Positions 40,827 to 49,779 are shown, counted from the first letter of the stretch. The stretch is DNA of 64,000 bases from Bacteroidota bacterium (GCA_023381615.1 JAMCQL010000067.1:1-64000), one strand, 5' to 3'. Notes: a model not told the origin generated them from the sequence alone. Numbers and translations are program-made.

Positions 40827-41378
40827 ATGTCCTCAATACTTATTGTCGAGATCACTCCGGCAGATCGCTCCTTGCTGGCGCCGCTTGTACAACCGCTGAG
40901 GAAGACCTTTTCTCAATCTGTTGAAGTGACGCAGGCTCAGCCGCTCGACGGGTCGTTCGCTCTCAACGTATCCCGCAACCAATACGGCTCGACTCCAATC
41001 CTCTCCGCGCTCCTTGAAAAGTTCGAAGACTTCGAGGGGAGAATACTGGGCGTTACTTCAGGAGACCTTTTCGTGCCGGTTTTGACTTATGTTTTCGGCG
41101 AAGCACAGCTCAACGGAAAGGCTGCGGTTGTTTCTTCACATAGACTGCGTGATGAATTTTACGGACTCCAGCCAAACAAACAGCTTCTTCAATTGCGTCT
41201 TCTTAAGGAATCCATTCACGAGCTTGGTCACACTTTCGGCTTGCTTCACTGCAAGGATTATCTGTGCGTCATGCATTCATCGACCGGGGTTGAAGAGATC
41301 GATGTGAAGACAGAGAAGTTGTGCGCCGATTGTAAAGAAAAACTTTTTTCCAAATACCCAGGTCGGATGGGGAATTGA
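40827..41378 (+). CDS. amzA: Archaemetzincin-type zinc metalloprotease
   Basis: The 183-residue protein has the archaelysin/archaemetzincin zinc signature H-E-L-G-H-T-F-G-L-L-H-C (131-142), then C-x-M (C-V-M-H-S-S) and the two-cysteine motif C-A-D-C near the end, all as in the AmzA/AMZ family. The N-terminal part has P-L-D-G-S-F-A-L-N-V and R-I-L-G-V-T-S-G-D-L-F-V-P, typical of the fold. The peptide substrate of bacterial members is not well known. A broken copy of its 3' half lies at 49290-49470, on the far side of the defence island. Confidence 0.9.
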   Translation: MSSILIVEITPADRSLLAPLVQPLRKTFSQSVEVTQAQPLDGSFALNVSRNQYGSTPILSALLEKFEDFEGRILGVTSGDLFVPVLTYVFGEAQLNGKAAVVSSHRLRDEFYGLQPNKQLLQLRLLKESIHELGHTFGLLHCKDYLCVMHSSTGVEEIDVKTEKLCADCKEKLFSKYPGRMGN

Positions 41379-41711
41379 AAGTGCAAACTCACCCCCTGAC
41401 CCCCTCCCTAAAATTTTAGGGAGGAGCAAGGGGAGAGTAATGAGTTCAATTCAGCGAGCCGTCCTGCATACCCTCAGGGCGGCATAAATGGAGATTCGTC
41501 TTGGCGATGGTTTCACCTGCGGCGGACGACGGCACCCCCCAGGGTCGACGCTCGACTCAACACGCTCTGATGGTCGTCTCCGCCGTGAGGATATTGGAAT
41601 GAGTTGAGTTTGTCCCGACGAAGGTCGGGATCGTACGGAAAGGGGGAATAAGAGGGCTTGGCCTGCAAATGGGGGTATGCCGCATCTTTAGAACGAGGTC
41701 TCGTGTAGGGA
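41379..41711. other. Repeat-rich intergenic region before the Panacea pair
   Basis: No gene is supported here. The region has CTCCCTAAAATTTTAGGGAG (a perfect 20-bp palindrome near 41405), GC-rich partly inverted segments around 41480-41590, and the palindrome TCCCGACGAAGGTCGGGA at 41612-41629. Confidence 0.6.
41612..41629. repeat. TCCCGACGAAGGTCGGGA palindrome
   Basis: Identical to the copy at 32774-32791; a one-base variant lies inside the Panacea antitoxin gene at 42588-42605. Confidence 0.75.
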
Positions 41712-41712
41712 T

Positions 41713-41754
41713 ATCTTACATTGGATTGACATATAATCTTACATATGCTAAATT
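41713..41754 (+). promoter_or_regulatory. Promoter and possible operator of the Panacea pair
   Basis: TTGACA (41726-41731), a 17-base spacer and TAAATT (41749-41754). The word ATCTTACAT occurs twice, at 41713-41721 just upstream of the -35 box and at 41736-41744 in the spacer, a good arrangement for repression by the HTH antitoxin. Confidence 0.55.
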
Positions 41755-41771
41755 ATCTCCGGCAAAAAAAT

Positions 41772-41791
41772 CTCCGAAGGATCCTTCGGAG
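41772..41791 (+). repeat. Perfect AGGATCCT palindrome in the leader of the Panacea operon
   Basis: CTCCGAAGGATCCTTCGGAG is a perfect 20-bp palindrome directly before the purine-rich ribosome binding site (gaagaggagagg) of the antitoxin gene. Confidence 0.8.
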
Positions 41792-41805
41792 AAGAGGAGA
41801 GGACA

Positions 41806-42630
41806 ATGATGAGTAGCATTTATGCCCGGCTGGGGAAGAAGGTAAAAGAGTTGAGGGAAAGAATGGACTTGAGCCAACAAAAGCTCGCAGAACTATTGAA
41901 TATTCCAAGACCCGCAGTCTCGCAGATTGAGAATGGTACAAGAGCCGTGTCGGCTGAAGAACTTGTCGGACTGTCACGGATTTTCGGGATTCCGATCGAG
42001 ACGATTCTTGAGTTGAAAAAGGAACCGGAAGTGGTTCTAAGCGAAGAGAAGAACGTTCAGCGGGGGAAGAAAGAGCAGCGGATACGTGTTAATGTTCCTC
42101 AAGAAAATCTGGCAAAATTCAGGGAGGTCCTATTGTATATTTTGGAAAAGGTGGGATCGAAGCAAAATATCGGTGAGACTGTAATCTACAAGCTGCTTTA
42201 CTTCATAGATTTTGATTACTACGAAAAGTATGAGGAGCAGCTTATCGGTGCGAAATATCAGAAGAATCACTACGGTCCGACTCCCATAGAGTTCGCGAAA
42301 ATTGTAGATAGGATGATGGAGAAGGAAGAAATAGTGAGAGTCAAGAGCAAGTTTTTTGGCTTCCCACAAACCAAGTACCTGCCTTTGAGAAAGCCGGACT
42401 TATCAAAGTTGACCGCACGTGAGCTCGAAACAATTGAAGATGTGTTGAATAGACTTTCCGACATGACCGCCGCTCAGATAAGCGATTATTCTCATAACGA
42501 CATACCCTGGAAAACCGTGAAGGAAGGAGAAATAATAGAGTACGAATCTGTTTTCTACCGGACTCCCGCTTATTCTGTGAGGCATTATCCCGACGAAAGT
42601 CGGGATTCTGTGGGCGGGAACGATGATTGA
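41806..42630 (+). CDS. Panacea-type antitoxin: XRE helix-turn-helix plus DUF4065
   Basis: The 274-residue protein has an XRE helix-turn-helix at about 8-65 (L-S-Q-Q-K-L-A-E-L-L-N-I-P-R-P-A-V-S-Q-I). After a linker comes a DUF4065/SocA (Panacea) domain at about 105-260, with L-Y-F-I-D-F-D-Y-Y-E-K-Y and N-H-Y-G-P-T-P-I-E. In Panacea systems this domain blocks unrelated toxins. Its last residues H-Y-P-D-E-S-R-D-S are encoded by a palindromic repeat, so the tail is probably an acquired extension. The stop overlaps the toxin start by 8 bases. Confidence 0.85.
   Translation: MMSSIYARLGKKVKELRERMDLSQQKLAELLNIPRPAVSQIENGTRAVSAEELVGLSRIFGIPIETILELKKEPEVVLSEEKNVQRGKKEQRIRVNVPQENLAKFREVLLYILEKVGSKQNIGETVIYKLLYFIDFDYYEKYEEQLIGAKYQKNHYGPTPIEFAKIVDRMMEKEEIVRVKSKFFGFPQTKYLPLRKPDLSKLTARELETIEDVLNRLSDMTAAQISDYSHNDIPWKTVKEGEIIEYESVFYRTPAYSVRHYPDESRDSVGGNDD
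42588..42605 (+). repeat. TCCCGACGAAAGTCGGGA palindrome inside the antitoxin gene
   Basis: One-base variant of the units at 32774 and 41612, translated as part of the Panacea antitoxin C-terminus. Confidence 0.75.
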
Positions 42631-43018
42631 TAAGTATGTCCGCCTCCCGGAATTTGAGAAAGACTTGAAGGCTTTGAAGAAGCGTTACAGGACCCTTTCC
42701 GTAGGATCCTACGGAGAAGAGGACATTGAAAATTTCATCAAGGCAGCATTGATTCCCTTTCATGAGGAAGGGATTGACTCGGGGTCCATAGTTGAAATAT
42801 CCGATTTGGGTATAGCGGAGCCAAGGATTTTCAAGGTAAGGAAGTTTGCTTGCCGCTCACTTTATGGCAAAGGTGCGCAATCAGGAATAAGAATTATTTA
42901 TGCCTATTCGGAAAAGGATCGGGAAGTAAGGTTCATTGAAATTTATTACAAGGGGGACAAGAAGAACGAGGATCGTGAACGGGTCAAAAATTATTTCAAA
43001 CCCAGCGGCGACCGGTGA
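42623..43018 (+). CDS. RelE-like toxin of the Panacea pair
   Basis: The 131-residue protein opens V-R-L-P-E-F-E-K-D-L-K-A-L-K-K-R-Y-R-T-L, a RelE/HigB-type helix, and has strands K-V-R-K-F-A-C-R-S-L, S-G-I-R-I-I-Y-A-Y and V-R-F-I-E-I-Y-Y-K-G-D. It ends R-E-R-V-K-N-Y-F. This is the layout of RelE-fold ribonucleases. S-V-G-S-Y-G-E-E at about 26-33 is encoded by an AGGATCCT palindrome. It is translationally coupled to the antitoxin gene. Confidence 0.75.
   Translation: MIDKYVRLPEFEKDLKALKKRYRTLSVGSYGEEDIENFIKAALIPFHEEGIDSGSIVEISDLGIAEPRIFKVRKFACRSLYGKGAQSGIRIIYAYSEKDREVRFIEIYYKGDKKNEDRERVKNYFKPSGDR
42698..42715 (+). repeat. AGGATCCT palindrome inside the toxin gene
   Basis: TCCGTAGGATCCTACGGA, a perfect 18-bp palindrome read in frame as S-V-G-S-Y-G. 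Both arms carry a compensating change (GTA/TAC) relative to the GAA/TTC of the copy at 41772. Confidence 0.8.
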
Positions 43019-43167
43019 GTTAGTTTTTGAACTTCGCATTACCCCCCACCATTCAACTCCACTCTCACCCTTGCAATTCTGACATTTAATGAACAAGTTT
43101 TAGAAAAGTTTAGGGAACACTTTGAAACTCGCTTCATTTACCGAAAACTTACAACACAAGTATAGAA

Positions 43168-45300
43168 ATGCCGGAACAAAAACAATTGCGCCATGGGCGC
43201 ATCAGCCTCAGGCCGACCTTGATCGAATTACTTCCTAAAATTGCGAAGGAAGGGAAGGAAGAAGCCGAGAAGATTCTCGAGCGCCTTTCTCATCCAAGCA
43301 GGCTGGCCTTGCAAACCAATGAATTAGTTCTGCCTGCAAAAGACGTCAGCGGACTGTTCAGTGGACAAGTGCCGAAGCTCCCACATGTCGAGAAAGTCCC
43401 AATTGGAAAGACACAGCTTGAATTAGGAGACAAGCCCGAATCAAGTATAATAAACAATCAGCTTGCCTTGACTGAGACCATCGGCTACGAGGGCTGGCTC
43501 AACAGACTTGTCTATGGTGACAATCTTTTGGTGATGCAGGCATTGCTTGCCGGGGACGAGCAAAGCGGGCTGCCAAGCATGCGCGGCAAGGTAGATCTGA
43601 TATATATAGACCCTCCCTTTGACAGCAAGGCCGACTACAGGACAAAAATAACTTTGCCGAACGGCGATATCGAACAGAAGCCGACGGTGATTGAACAGTT
43701 TGCTTACAGCGATACTTGGAAGGACGGGACTGCAAGTTATTTGCAAATGATATATCCACGTCTAGTTCTCATGAGAGAATTGTTGAGCGATCAGGGAAGC
43801 ATTTATGTGCATCTTGATTGGCACGTGAGCCACTATGTTAAAGTGATATTGGATGAAGTTTTCGGAAAGGAAAATTTTCGAAACGAGATCTATGCGAAGA
43901 GAATAAGAAAAAATGTCAAGGAGAGAGAAAAGGTTCCGAGACTGAATGAAGCGGTTGATTCAATATTCTTTTATGTGAAAAGCGGTGAGCACCTCATCAA
44001 TCCCCCCATGAAATTTGATCCGAAGGCTGAGAGGTGGCATTCCTTTGAAGCTGCAGGGTTTAGAACTGGAATGGATTATGAACTGTTCGGTTTTAAGCCG
44101 AACAATGGTAACCATTGGCGTTGGACAAAAGATAACGCTGAGCAGGCCATCAAAGAGGGGAACTTAAGGCCCAATCCCAATACAGGTAAACCCGAATATA
44201 AAATTGAAGCTTCCGATTATATTTTAAGAGATACACTTTGGGATGATGTAACTGTTTCTGCATTCACTACTGGTTATACAACGGAGAAAAAAGAGTCGTT
44301 ACTGGAGATTATAGTTGATATGTCCTCTGAAGAAAATTCGATTGTCGCCGATTTCTTTGCTGGTTCCGGGACAACCGGCGCAGTTGCAGAGAGGCTCGGT
44401 AGAAGATGGGTAATGAGCGACATAGGAAAGCCGGCGTGTATGATAATGAGAAAACGTTTGATTGACCAGAACTCGAAGCCATTTCTTTACCAATCCATCG
44501 GGGATTACCAGAAAGAACAGTTTTCAAAAAGTGAGTTCAAGACAATCGGCTCGCTTGCGCAAGTCGTCTTGCAATTGTACGGTGCAATGCCGTTTACTCA
44601 AAAAGATGCGCCGGCAAACGTAGGATACATTAAACAAAATAGGACATTGGTCGTTGTTGATTCGCCTAACAAACTCACCGGATGCAACACGATAAAAAAA
44701 GCTCAGCAGTATCGCGCATCGTTTATGGGCGGGTGGCAAAAGGTGGTAGTCCTTGGATGGAACTTCGAGACAAACATCGGACAGGTGATTTCATCTTTGA
44801 ACGATCCGAATCTCGAGGTGCTCGTCATACCGGCAGACTTGTTAGACAGGTTGAAGACGAAAACATCTTACCAGCAGCTTATCAAGTCCGGCAAGATTCG
44901 TTTTTCCTCTCTGCAGTATCTCACAGTCAAACCCATCGCAGTCGAAGACCGGAAAGATGGCAAGGTGGCTTTGACAATAACCCTTGATAACTATGTTTTG
45001 CTTTCCCCCGACGCTTTGCCATTGAGCGATGAGGATAGAGCAAAGCTTCAGAAGATAGCTGCAAACGATCCGTTAGCCTTGATTGAATATTGGAGCATAG
45101 ACCCTGATTACGACGGCGAAGTATTCAGGAGCCGCTGGCAGGATTACCGCGGCAACATCGGAAACGACGGCGACCCACTGAGAGTTGTACGCAAGACTGC
45201 TATCGAAGTCCCCAAAAAAGACGGAGCAAGAAAGGTTTGCGTAAAAGCCGTAGATGTGTTCGGATTCGAGAGCGCGGTGGTGGAGGAAGTGAAAAGTTGA
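43168..45300 (+). CDS. Type III restriction-modification methyltransferase (Mod)
   Basis: The 710-residue N6-adenine methyltransferase has catalytic motif D-P-P-F at 148-151 (L-I-Y-I-D-P-P-F-D-S-K) before the AdoMet motif F-A-G-S-G-T-T at about 396-402. This is the beta order usual for type III Mod and site-specific adenine methylases. The region between holds the target recognition part. The C-terminal 250 residues are characteristic of large Mod proteins. Mod methylates one strand of a short asymmetric site and gives the Res subunit its specificity. Res lies 1 kb downstream, with a DUF3800 gene between them. Confidence 0.92.
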   Translation: MPEQKQLRHGRISLRPTLIELLPKIAKEGKEEAEKILERLSHPSRLALQTNELVLPAKDVSGLFSGQVPKLPHVEKVPIGKTQLELGDKPESSIINNQLALTETIGYEGWLNRLVYGDNLLVMQALLAGDEQSGLPSMRGKVDLIYIDPPFDSKADYRTKITLPNGDIEQKPTVIEQFAYSDTWKDGTASYLQMIYPRLVLMRELLSDQGSIYVHLDWHVSHYVKVILDEVFGKENFRNEIYAKRIRKNVKEREKVPRLNEAVDSIFFYVKSGEHLINPPMKFDPKAERWHSFEAAGFRTGMDYELFGFKPNNGNHWRWTKDNAEQAIKEGNLRPNPNTGKPEYKIEASDYILRDTLWDDVTVSAFTTGYTTEKKESLLEIIVDMSSEENSIVADFFAGSGTTGAVAERLGRRWVMSDIGKPACMIMRKRLIDQNSKPFLYQSIGDYQKEQFSKSEFKTIGSLAQVVLQLYGAMPFTQKDAPANVGYIKQNRTLVVVDSPNKLTGCNTIKKAQQYRASFMGGWQKVVVLGWNFETNIGQVISSLNDPNLEVLVIPADLLDRLKTKTSYQQLIKSGKIRFSSLQYLTVKPIAVEDRKDGKVALTITLDNYVLLSPDALPLSDEDRAKLQKIAANDPLALIEYWSIDPDYDGEVFRSRWQDYRGNIGNDGDPLRVVRKTAIEVPKKDGARKVCVKAVDVFGFESAVVEEVKS

Positions 45301-45335
45301 GTCCATCTGATTTATCAAATAGCAAATGACGCCTG

Positions 45336-46151
45336 ATGAGCAAAGAAAAGCCAAAAGAATTCTATCATAGATTTTTGGACGAAGCGGGGGATACAACATT
45401 CTGGGGGAAGGGCAAGACACCGATAATCGGAAAGGTTGAAGGAGTAAGCCTCTGTTTCATACTCGGTATGGTAAAGTTCAAACGGCCTCTTTCAGAGATT
45501 AGAAGCGGGATATTGTCGCTGCAGAATGAAATCGAGAACGATGAGTATTACCAGGATGTCCCAAGTATTCAAAAGAAGAAAGAAAAGGTCGGTTATTATT
45601 TTCACGCGACAGATGATCTTCCGGAGGTTAGAGAAAAATTCTACAAATACATCAGGACTATCGACTTGAGTTTTGAGGCCGCGGTTGGAAGAAAGATTTA
45701 CGACGTGTTTACCAAAAAACATAATTCCAATGAAGAAGAATTTTACGGCGATCTACTCTCGCATTTGTTGAAGAACAAGCTTGAACTTGGCGGCAAGTTG
45801 ATATTGACAATTGCGGAGCGCGGAAAGTCCACGAGGAATATCAACCTCACAAATGCTTTGCTGAAGGCGAAGAAGAGATTCAAGAGGACGAGACCACAAA
45901 AAGAAATAAACACCGACATTGTGTTTAACATTCAGAATCCCACTAAGGAGCCGCTGCTAACGATACCGGATTATTTGTGCTGGGCAGTTCAGCGAGTTTT
46001 TGAGAGAGGCGAAACAAGATATTACAACTTTATTGAGGACAAAATTTCGTTAATCGTTGATCTATACGATTCGGAAAACTATGGAGGGCACAAGAACTAT
46101 TACAATGAGAGGCACAAGCTTACCTCCAAAAACAAATTAAGCCCGCCTTAG
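45336..46151 (+). CDS. DUF3800 protein between Mod and Res
   Basis: The 271-residue protein has the DUF3800 features: an N-terminal F-L-D-E-A-G-D motif (residues 13-19), central S-F-E-A-A-V-G-R-K, and a C-terminal L-T-I-P-D-Y-L-C-W-A-V-Q-R region. The fold is RNase H-like with acidic residues, so nuclease activity is plausible. DUF3800 genes often lie in defence islands. It starts 36 bases after mod and ends 190 bases before res, on the same strand, which suggests it belongs to this system. Confidence 0.85.
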   Translation: MSKEKPKEFYHRFLDEAGDTTFWGKGKTPIIGKVEGVSLCFILGMVKFKRPLSEIRSGILSLQNEIENDEYYQDVPSIQKKKEKVGYYFHATDDLPEVREKFYKYIRTIDLSFEAAVGRKIYDVFTKKHNSNEEEFYGDLLSHLLKNKLELGGKLILTIAERGKSTRNINLTNALLKAKKRFKRTRPQKEINTDIVFNIQNPTKEPLLTIPDYLCWAVQRVFERGETRYYNFIEDKISLIVDLYDSENYGGHKNYYNERHKLTSKNKLSPP

Positions 46152-46341
46152 AACTATTACGATTACTCGTAAAACGACATGAAGTCGACGTTCGTTCTAA
46201 AGTAGGCCTAAATTATGAAAGAATACTATGTGAAAACTTTCCACTACCTACGGTGCATTCGCGATGTCAGTAGTACGGTATTAGTATAAGGGCCGGATGA
46301 GTATTATGCAAGTGAATCTTAAGTAAAAAGAAAGCCAAGCA

Positions 46342-49224
46342 ATGCCAACACCGACGAACATAGGGACGCGGGAAATATCGCTCAATTTTGCAAAGAAAAT
46401 TACAGAGATAGCCAATTCGGCATTTGTTAATTACCAGTTTGAGGGTGCAACCGCGACGACCAACGAACTTTTGAGATATTGGTTCGGAGATGCTTTCTGT
46501 GATTTAAGGGAGTTCAACTTCCACGCAGGTCAGAGGGAAGCGATACTGAATACGATCTACCTTCACGAGGTGCTGAAGATAAACAACGTCAGCGATATGT
46601 ATTCCGCTGCGGGCAAGGAAGTAATCGACGATGCTTTTCTATTAGAATTGCAGAAGCCGAAATATCAATATCCCAAGTATTGCATGAAGATGGCAACCGG
46701 AACCGGAAAGACCTGGGTGATGCACGCATTGCTCATCTGGCAGTACTTGAATGCAAAGTACGAAGAAGGCAAGAGCGGGAGGTACACGAAGAATTTTCTT
46801 ATCGTGGCGCCCGGGCTGATAGTTTACGAGAGACTTTTAGATGCGTATCTGGGCAAACAGAAAGAAGACGGGACGAGGGACTTCGAGAAGTCCGATTTGA
46901 AAGTATTCGAGAAACTCTTTTTACCGGATAGTTTCAGAGATGAAGTGTTCGGATTTGTCCACTCGGCAGTTGCTCAGAAAGAAGAGATCGGAAGGAAAGT
47001 TACAGGTGAAGGGATAATTGCAATAACAAACTGGCATTTGCTTGCAGGGACGGAGGAGGGCGAGACCGAAAACAATTCATTGCTTGAGGATGTTCCGGCA
47101 AACATAAAAGAATTATTACCGATAACTCCCGGGACAAGCGCGGGTCATTCTTTAGAAGAGCTTGACAATAATTTCTTAGCCGGCGGAGAACTCGAGTATC
47201 TCGCTTCGCTGGAGGACCTCGCAGTGTTCAACGATGAGGCGCACCATATCCACGAGAACAAAACTTACGGCGAGATCGAAGAGGTCGAGTGGCAAAAGAG
47301 TCTTAACTACATAGCACAAACCAAAGGAACGAAAATTTTTCAGATAGATTTTTCCGCTACTCCATACGACGTCACGGGAAGCGGACAGAAAAGATCGAAG
47401 CATTTCTTTCCGCACATTGTTGTGGATTTCGATTTGGCGATCGCGATCCGCGAGGGCTTGGTAAAAACAATCGCGCTCGATAAGCGGAAAGAGATAGCAG
47501 CGCTTGAATTGGACTTCCGGGCTGAACGCGACGGAAATAAGGCAGTCAGCCTTTCCGAGGGACAGAGAGTCATGCTCAGGGCGGGTCTAACGAAATTGAA
47601 AATCCTTGAAGAGAAATTCACGCAAATCAAAGAAGATAAATACCCGAAGATGTTTGTCATCTGTGAGGACACGAGTGTAACTCCGCTTGTAATCCAATTC
47701 CTAATGCAAGAAGGCATGAGCGAAGAAGATGTTATGCAAGTTGATTCCGACAGGAAAGGAAACATTCCCGAAAAAGAATGGAGACAGATCAAGCAAAGGC
47801 TTTTCAGCGTTGACAAACATGGCACACCAAAAGTAATTGTTTCCGTCTTGATGCTTAGAGAAGGCTTTGATGTCAACAATATCTGCGTGATTGTCCCTCT
47901 TAGATCTTCCCAAGCGCCAATCTTATTGGAGCAGACGATCGGGCGAGGATTGAGACTCATGTGGAGGGAACCCGAGTTTAAAGACAGCAAAGAGGAAAAT
48001 AGAAAAAGATTGCTGCTTGAGAAGAAGGAACCTGAGAACCTAATGGATATTCTTCATATAGTCGAACATCCTGCTTTTAATCAATTCTACGATGAGTTAC
48101 TGAAGGAAAATCTTGCCGGGACTACCGAAGACTCGACCGGCAGCGTGGTAGGAGATATAATCACGGTTGGGCTGAAAGAAAACTATAAGGATTACGATTT
48201 GTATTGGCCGAACATAATACGAGATAGCGAAGAAGAATTGGCGGATATATCGATAGACATCACTAAGATGGCTCCATCTCCTTACAAAATAGAACAGCTT
48301 GAAAAGTTCATTAACAGAGAGGGAGATGTTTTCTACTCCGAAGAGATGACGGTGAAAACAAGATTCGGCGACTATGTGGTAAAAGGAGACTTGTTCACGG
48401 CACAGAGTTACAATGAATTCCTATCCAAACTTGTCAACAGCATTAATTCCGCTCTCGTGAATGTGGGCGGCAAAAAGAGGGTGTTTCCGTTCTTACAGAT
48501 AAACGTCGTTCATCTGGCTAAATCGATTGATCTCTTCATAAGAACAAGACTGTTCGGTCAGGACTTCGATCCGTACTTGAACAACAACTGGAAACTCCTT
48601 CTCATAGCAAGGAGTGGGATAGTTGAGCACCTGATGAAAGAGATAGGAGAAGCTATCTATCGGGTTCAGCAGAACCTTTCCGTTACAGAAGCGGTTGTCC
48701 TGAAGAGCTACTTTTCTGAAGTTCAATCATTGCAGATGAGGGAACGGTTTTGCTTAGACATTCAGAAAACGATTTATCGAAGGCAGGCATACCCTTCCAA
48801 CAAGGGCGGTCTCGAGAAGGAATTTATGACGTTCGTAGACAGCAGCTCTGACACGGAAGCCCTTGTGAAGATCAACGAATATCATCACGGTTTTGCCAAG
48901 ATATTTTACGTGAGAGAGGATGGTTTGTTGGCGTCATACTCGCCGGACTTTCTGGTAAAGACAAAAGAGGAGATCTACATAGTTGAGACCAAAGCGCAAT
49001 CGAACTTGAGCCAAGGGAACGTTAAACAAAAGCAACGGGCAACATTAGATTTTGTTGAGCGGGTAAACCGATTGAAGCCTGAAGATCGGATGGAGAAAGA
49101 ATGGAATTATGCTTTGTTGGGTGAAAACACTTTCTACTCGCTCAAGGAAAGAGGTGCGACGCCGACTGAGATTTTTGAGTATGCCAAATTGAGAAAGGAC
49201 GAAGTTACTGGGTTCCTGTTTTGA
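46342..49224 (+). CDS. Type III restriction endonuclease subunit (Res)
   Basis: The 960-residue protein is an SF2 helicase-nuclease. The helicase motifs include Walker A M-A-T-G-T-G-K-T-W (about 114-122), D-E-A-H (about 298-301), S-A-T-P-Y (about 338-342) and the motif VI region L-L-E-Q-T-I-G-R-G-L-R-L (about 526-537). Near the C-terminus, Y-S-P-D-F-L-V-K-T-K-E-E-I-Y-I-V-E-T-K-A is a PD-(D/E)xK nuclease site (about 865-885). Res moves along DNA using ATP and cuts when two Mod-bound sites meet. The length is normal, with no break seen. Confidence 0.93.
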   Translation: MPTPTNIGTREISLNFAKKITEIANSAFVNYQFEGATATTNELLRYWFGDAFCDLREFNFHAGQREAILNTIYLHEVLKINNVSDMYSAAGKEVIDDAFLLELQKPKYQYPKYCMKMATGTGKTWVMHALLIWQYLNAKYEEGKSGRYTKNFLIVAPGLIVYERLLDAYLGKQKEDGTRDFEKSDLKVFEKLFLPDSFRDEVFGFVHSAVAQKEEIGRKVTGEGIIAITNWHLLAGTEEGETENNSLLEDVPANIKELLPITPGTSAGHSLEELDNNFLAGGELEYLASLEDLAVFNDEAHHIHENKTYGEIEEVEWQKSLNYIAQTKGTKIFQIDFSATPYDVTGSGQKRSKHFFPHIVVDFDLAIAIREGLVKTIALDKRKEIAALELDFRAERDGNKAVSLSEGQRVMLRAGLTKLKILEEKFTQIKEDKYPKMFVICEDTSVTPLVIQFLMQEGMSEEDVMQVDSDRKGNIPEKEWRQIKQRLFSVDKHGTPKVIVSVLMLREGFDVNNICVIVPLRSSQAPILLEQTIGRGLRLMWREPEFKDSKEENRKRLLLEKKEPENLMDILHIVEHPAFNQFYDELLKENLAGTTEDSTGSVVGDIITVGLKENYKDYDLYWPNIIRDSEEELADISIDITKMAPSPYKIEQLEKFINREGDVFYSEEMTVKTRFGDYVVKGDLFTAQSYNEFLSKLVNSINSALVNVGGKKRVFPFLQINVVHLAKSIDLFIRTRLFGQDFDPYLNNNWKLLLIARSGIVEHLMKEIGEAIYRVQQNLSVTEAVVLKSYFSEVQSLQMRERFCLDIQKTIYRRQAYPSNKGGLEKEFMTFVDSSSDTEALVKINEYHHGFAKIFYVREDGLLASYSPDFLVKTKEEIYIVETKAQSNLSQGNVKQKQRATLDFVERVNRLKPEDRMEKEWNYALLGENTFYSLKERGATPTEIFEYAKLRKDEVTGFLF

Positions 49225-49289
49225 ATGAACGGCAAAACCTTCAGTGGTCTTCAAGCATATCCAGGAACTTCTCTGCGGACAGCGGCGCG

Positions 49290-49470
49290 CTTCCTTTCTG
49301 CAATTGCGTCTCCTTAAGGAATCCATTCACGAGCTTGGTCATACTTTCGGCTTGCTTCACTGCAAAGATTATTTGTGCGTCATGCATTCATTCATCCGCC
49401 GGGGTAGAAGAGATTGATTTGAAGTCTGAGCAGTTGTGTAATGATTGCAGAGAGAAACCGTTCTTGACAA
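49290..49470 (+). pseudogene. Broken 3' copy of the archaemetzincin gene
   Basis: From about 49301 the DNA closely follows bases 41189-41350 of the intact archaemetzincin gene (caattgcgtctccttaagga, then the zinc-site codons H-E-L-G-H-T-F-G-L-L-H-C-K-D-Y-L-C-V-M-H-S). A 4-base insertion after C-V-M-H-S shifts the frame; the next frame continues V-E-E-I-D-L-K-S-E-Q-L-C-N-D-C-R-E-K. The 5' half is missing. It starts about 65 bases after the res stop codon. Confidence 0.8.
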
Positions 49471-49779
49471 GTAACGGACAGAATTATCCCAAAATTGTCA
49501 TTGGAAAAAACGGCACACAGATTACACAGAAAACGAAGATATTTGAGCGCCTTTGGCGCCATGCCGCATACCCGTATAAAATAATTGAGCGGCACACAGA
49601 TTAATTTAATTTATTTCATTTGATCTCATCTGTGGGAATCTGTATCATCAGCGTCATCTGTGTGCTATCTTTTGTTTCCGGAAATTCTAATGACCGATTT
49701 GGGATTAATAAAAACAAACCAAGGCTCTCGAAGGTACTGGCTTAGTTAGCCCTTGAGTGGCTCAAGTTGAAAAGGGGAA
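49471..49779. repeat. Intergenic region with CACACAGATTACACAG-type repeat
   Basis: No gene. The words ggcacacagattacacagaa, ggcacacagatt and, inverted, catctgtgtgc form an imperfect inverted repeat between 49510 and 49670 with cgcctttggcgcc in the middle. Confidence 0.45.
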
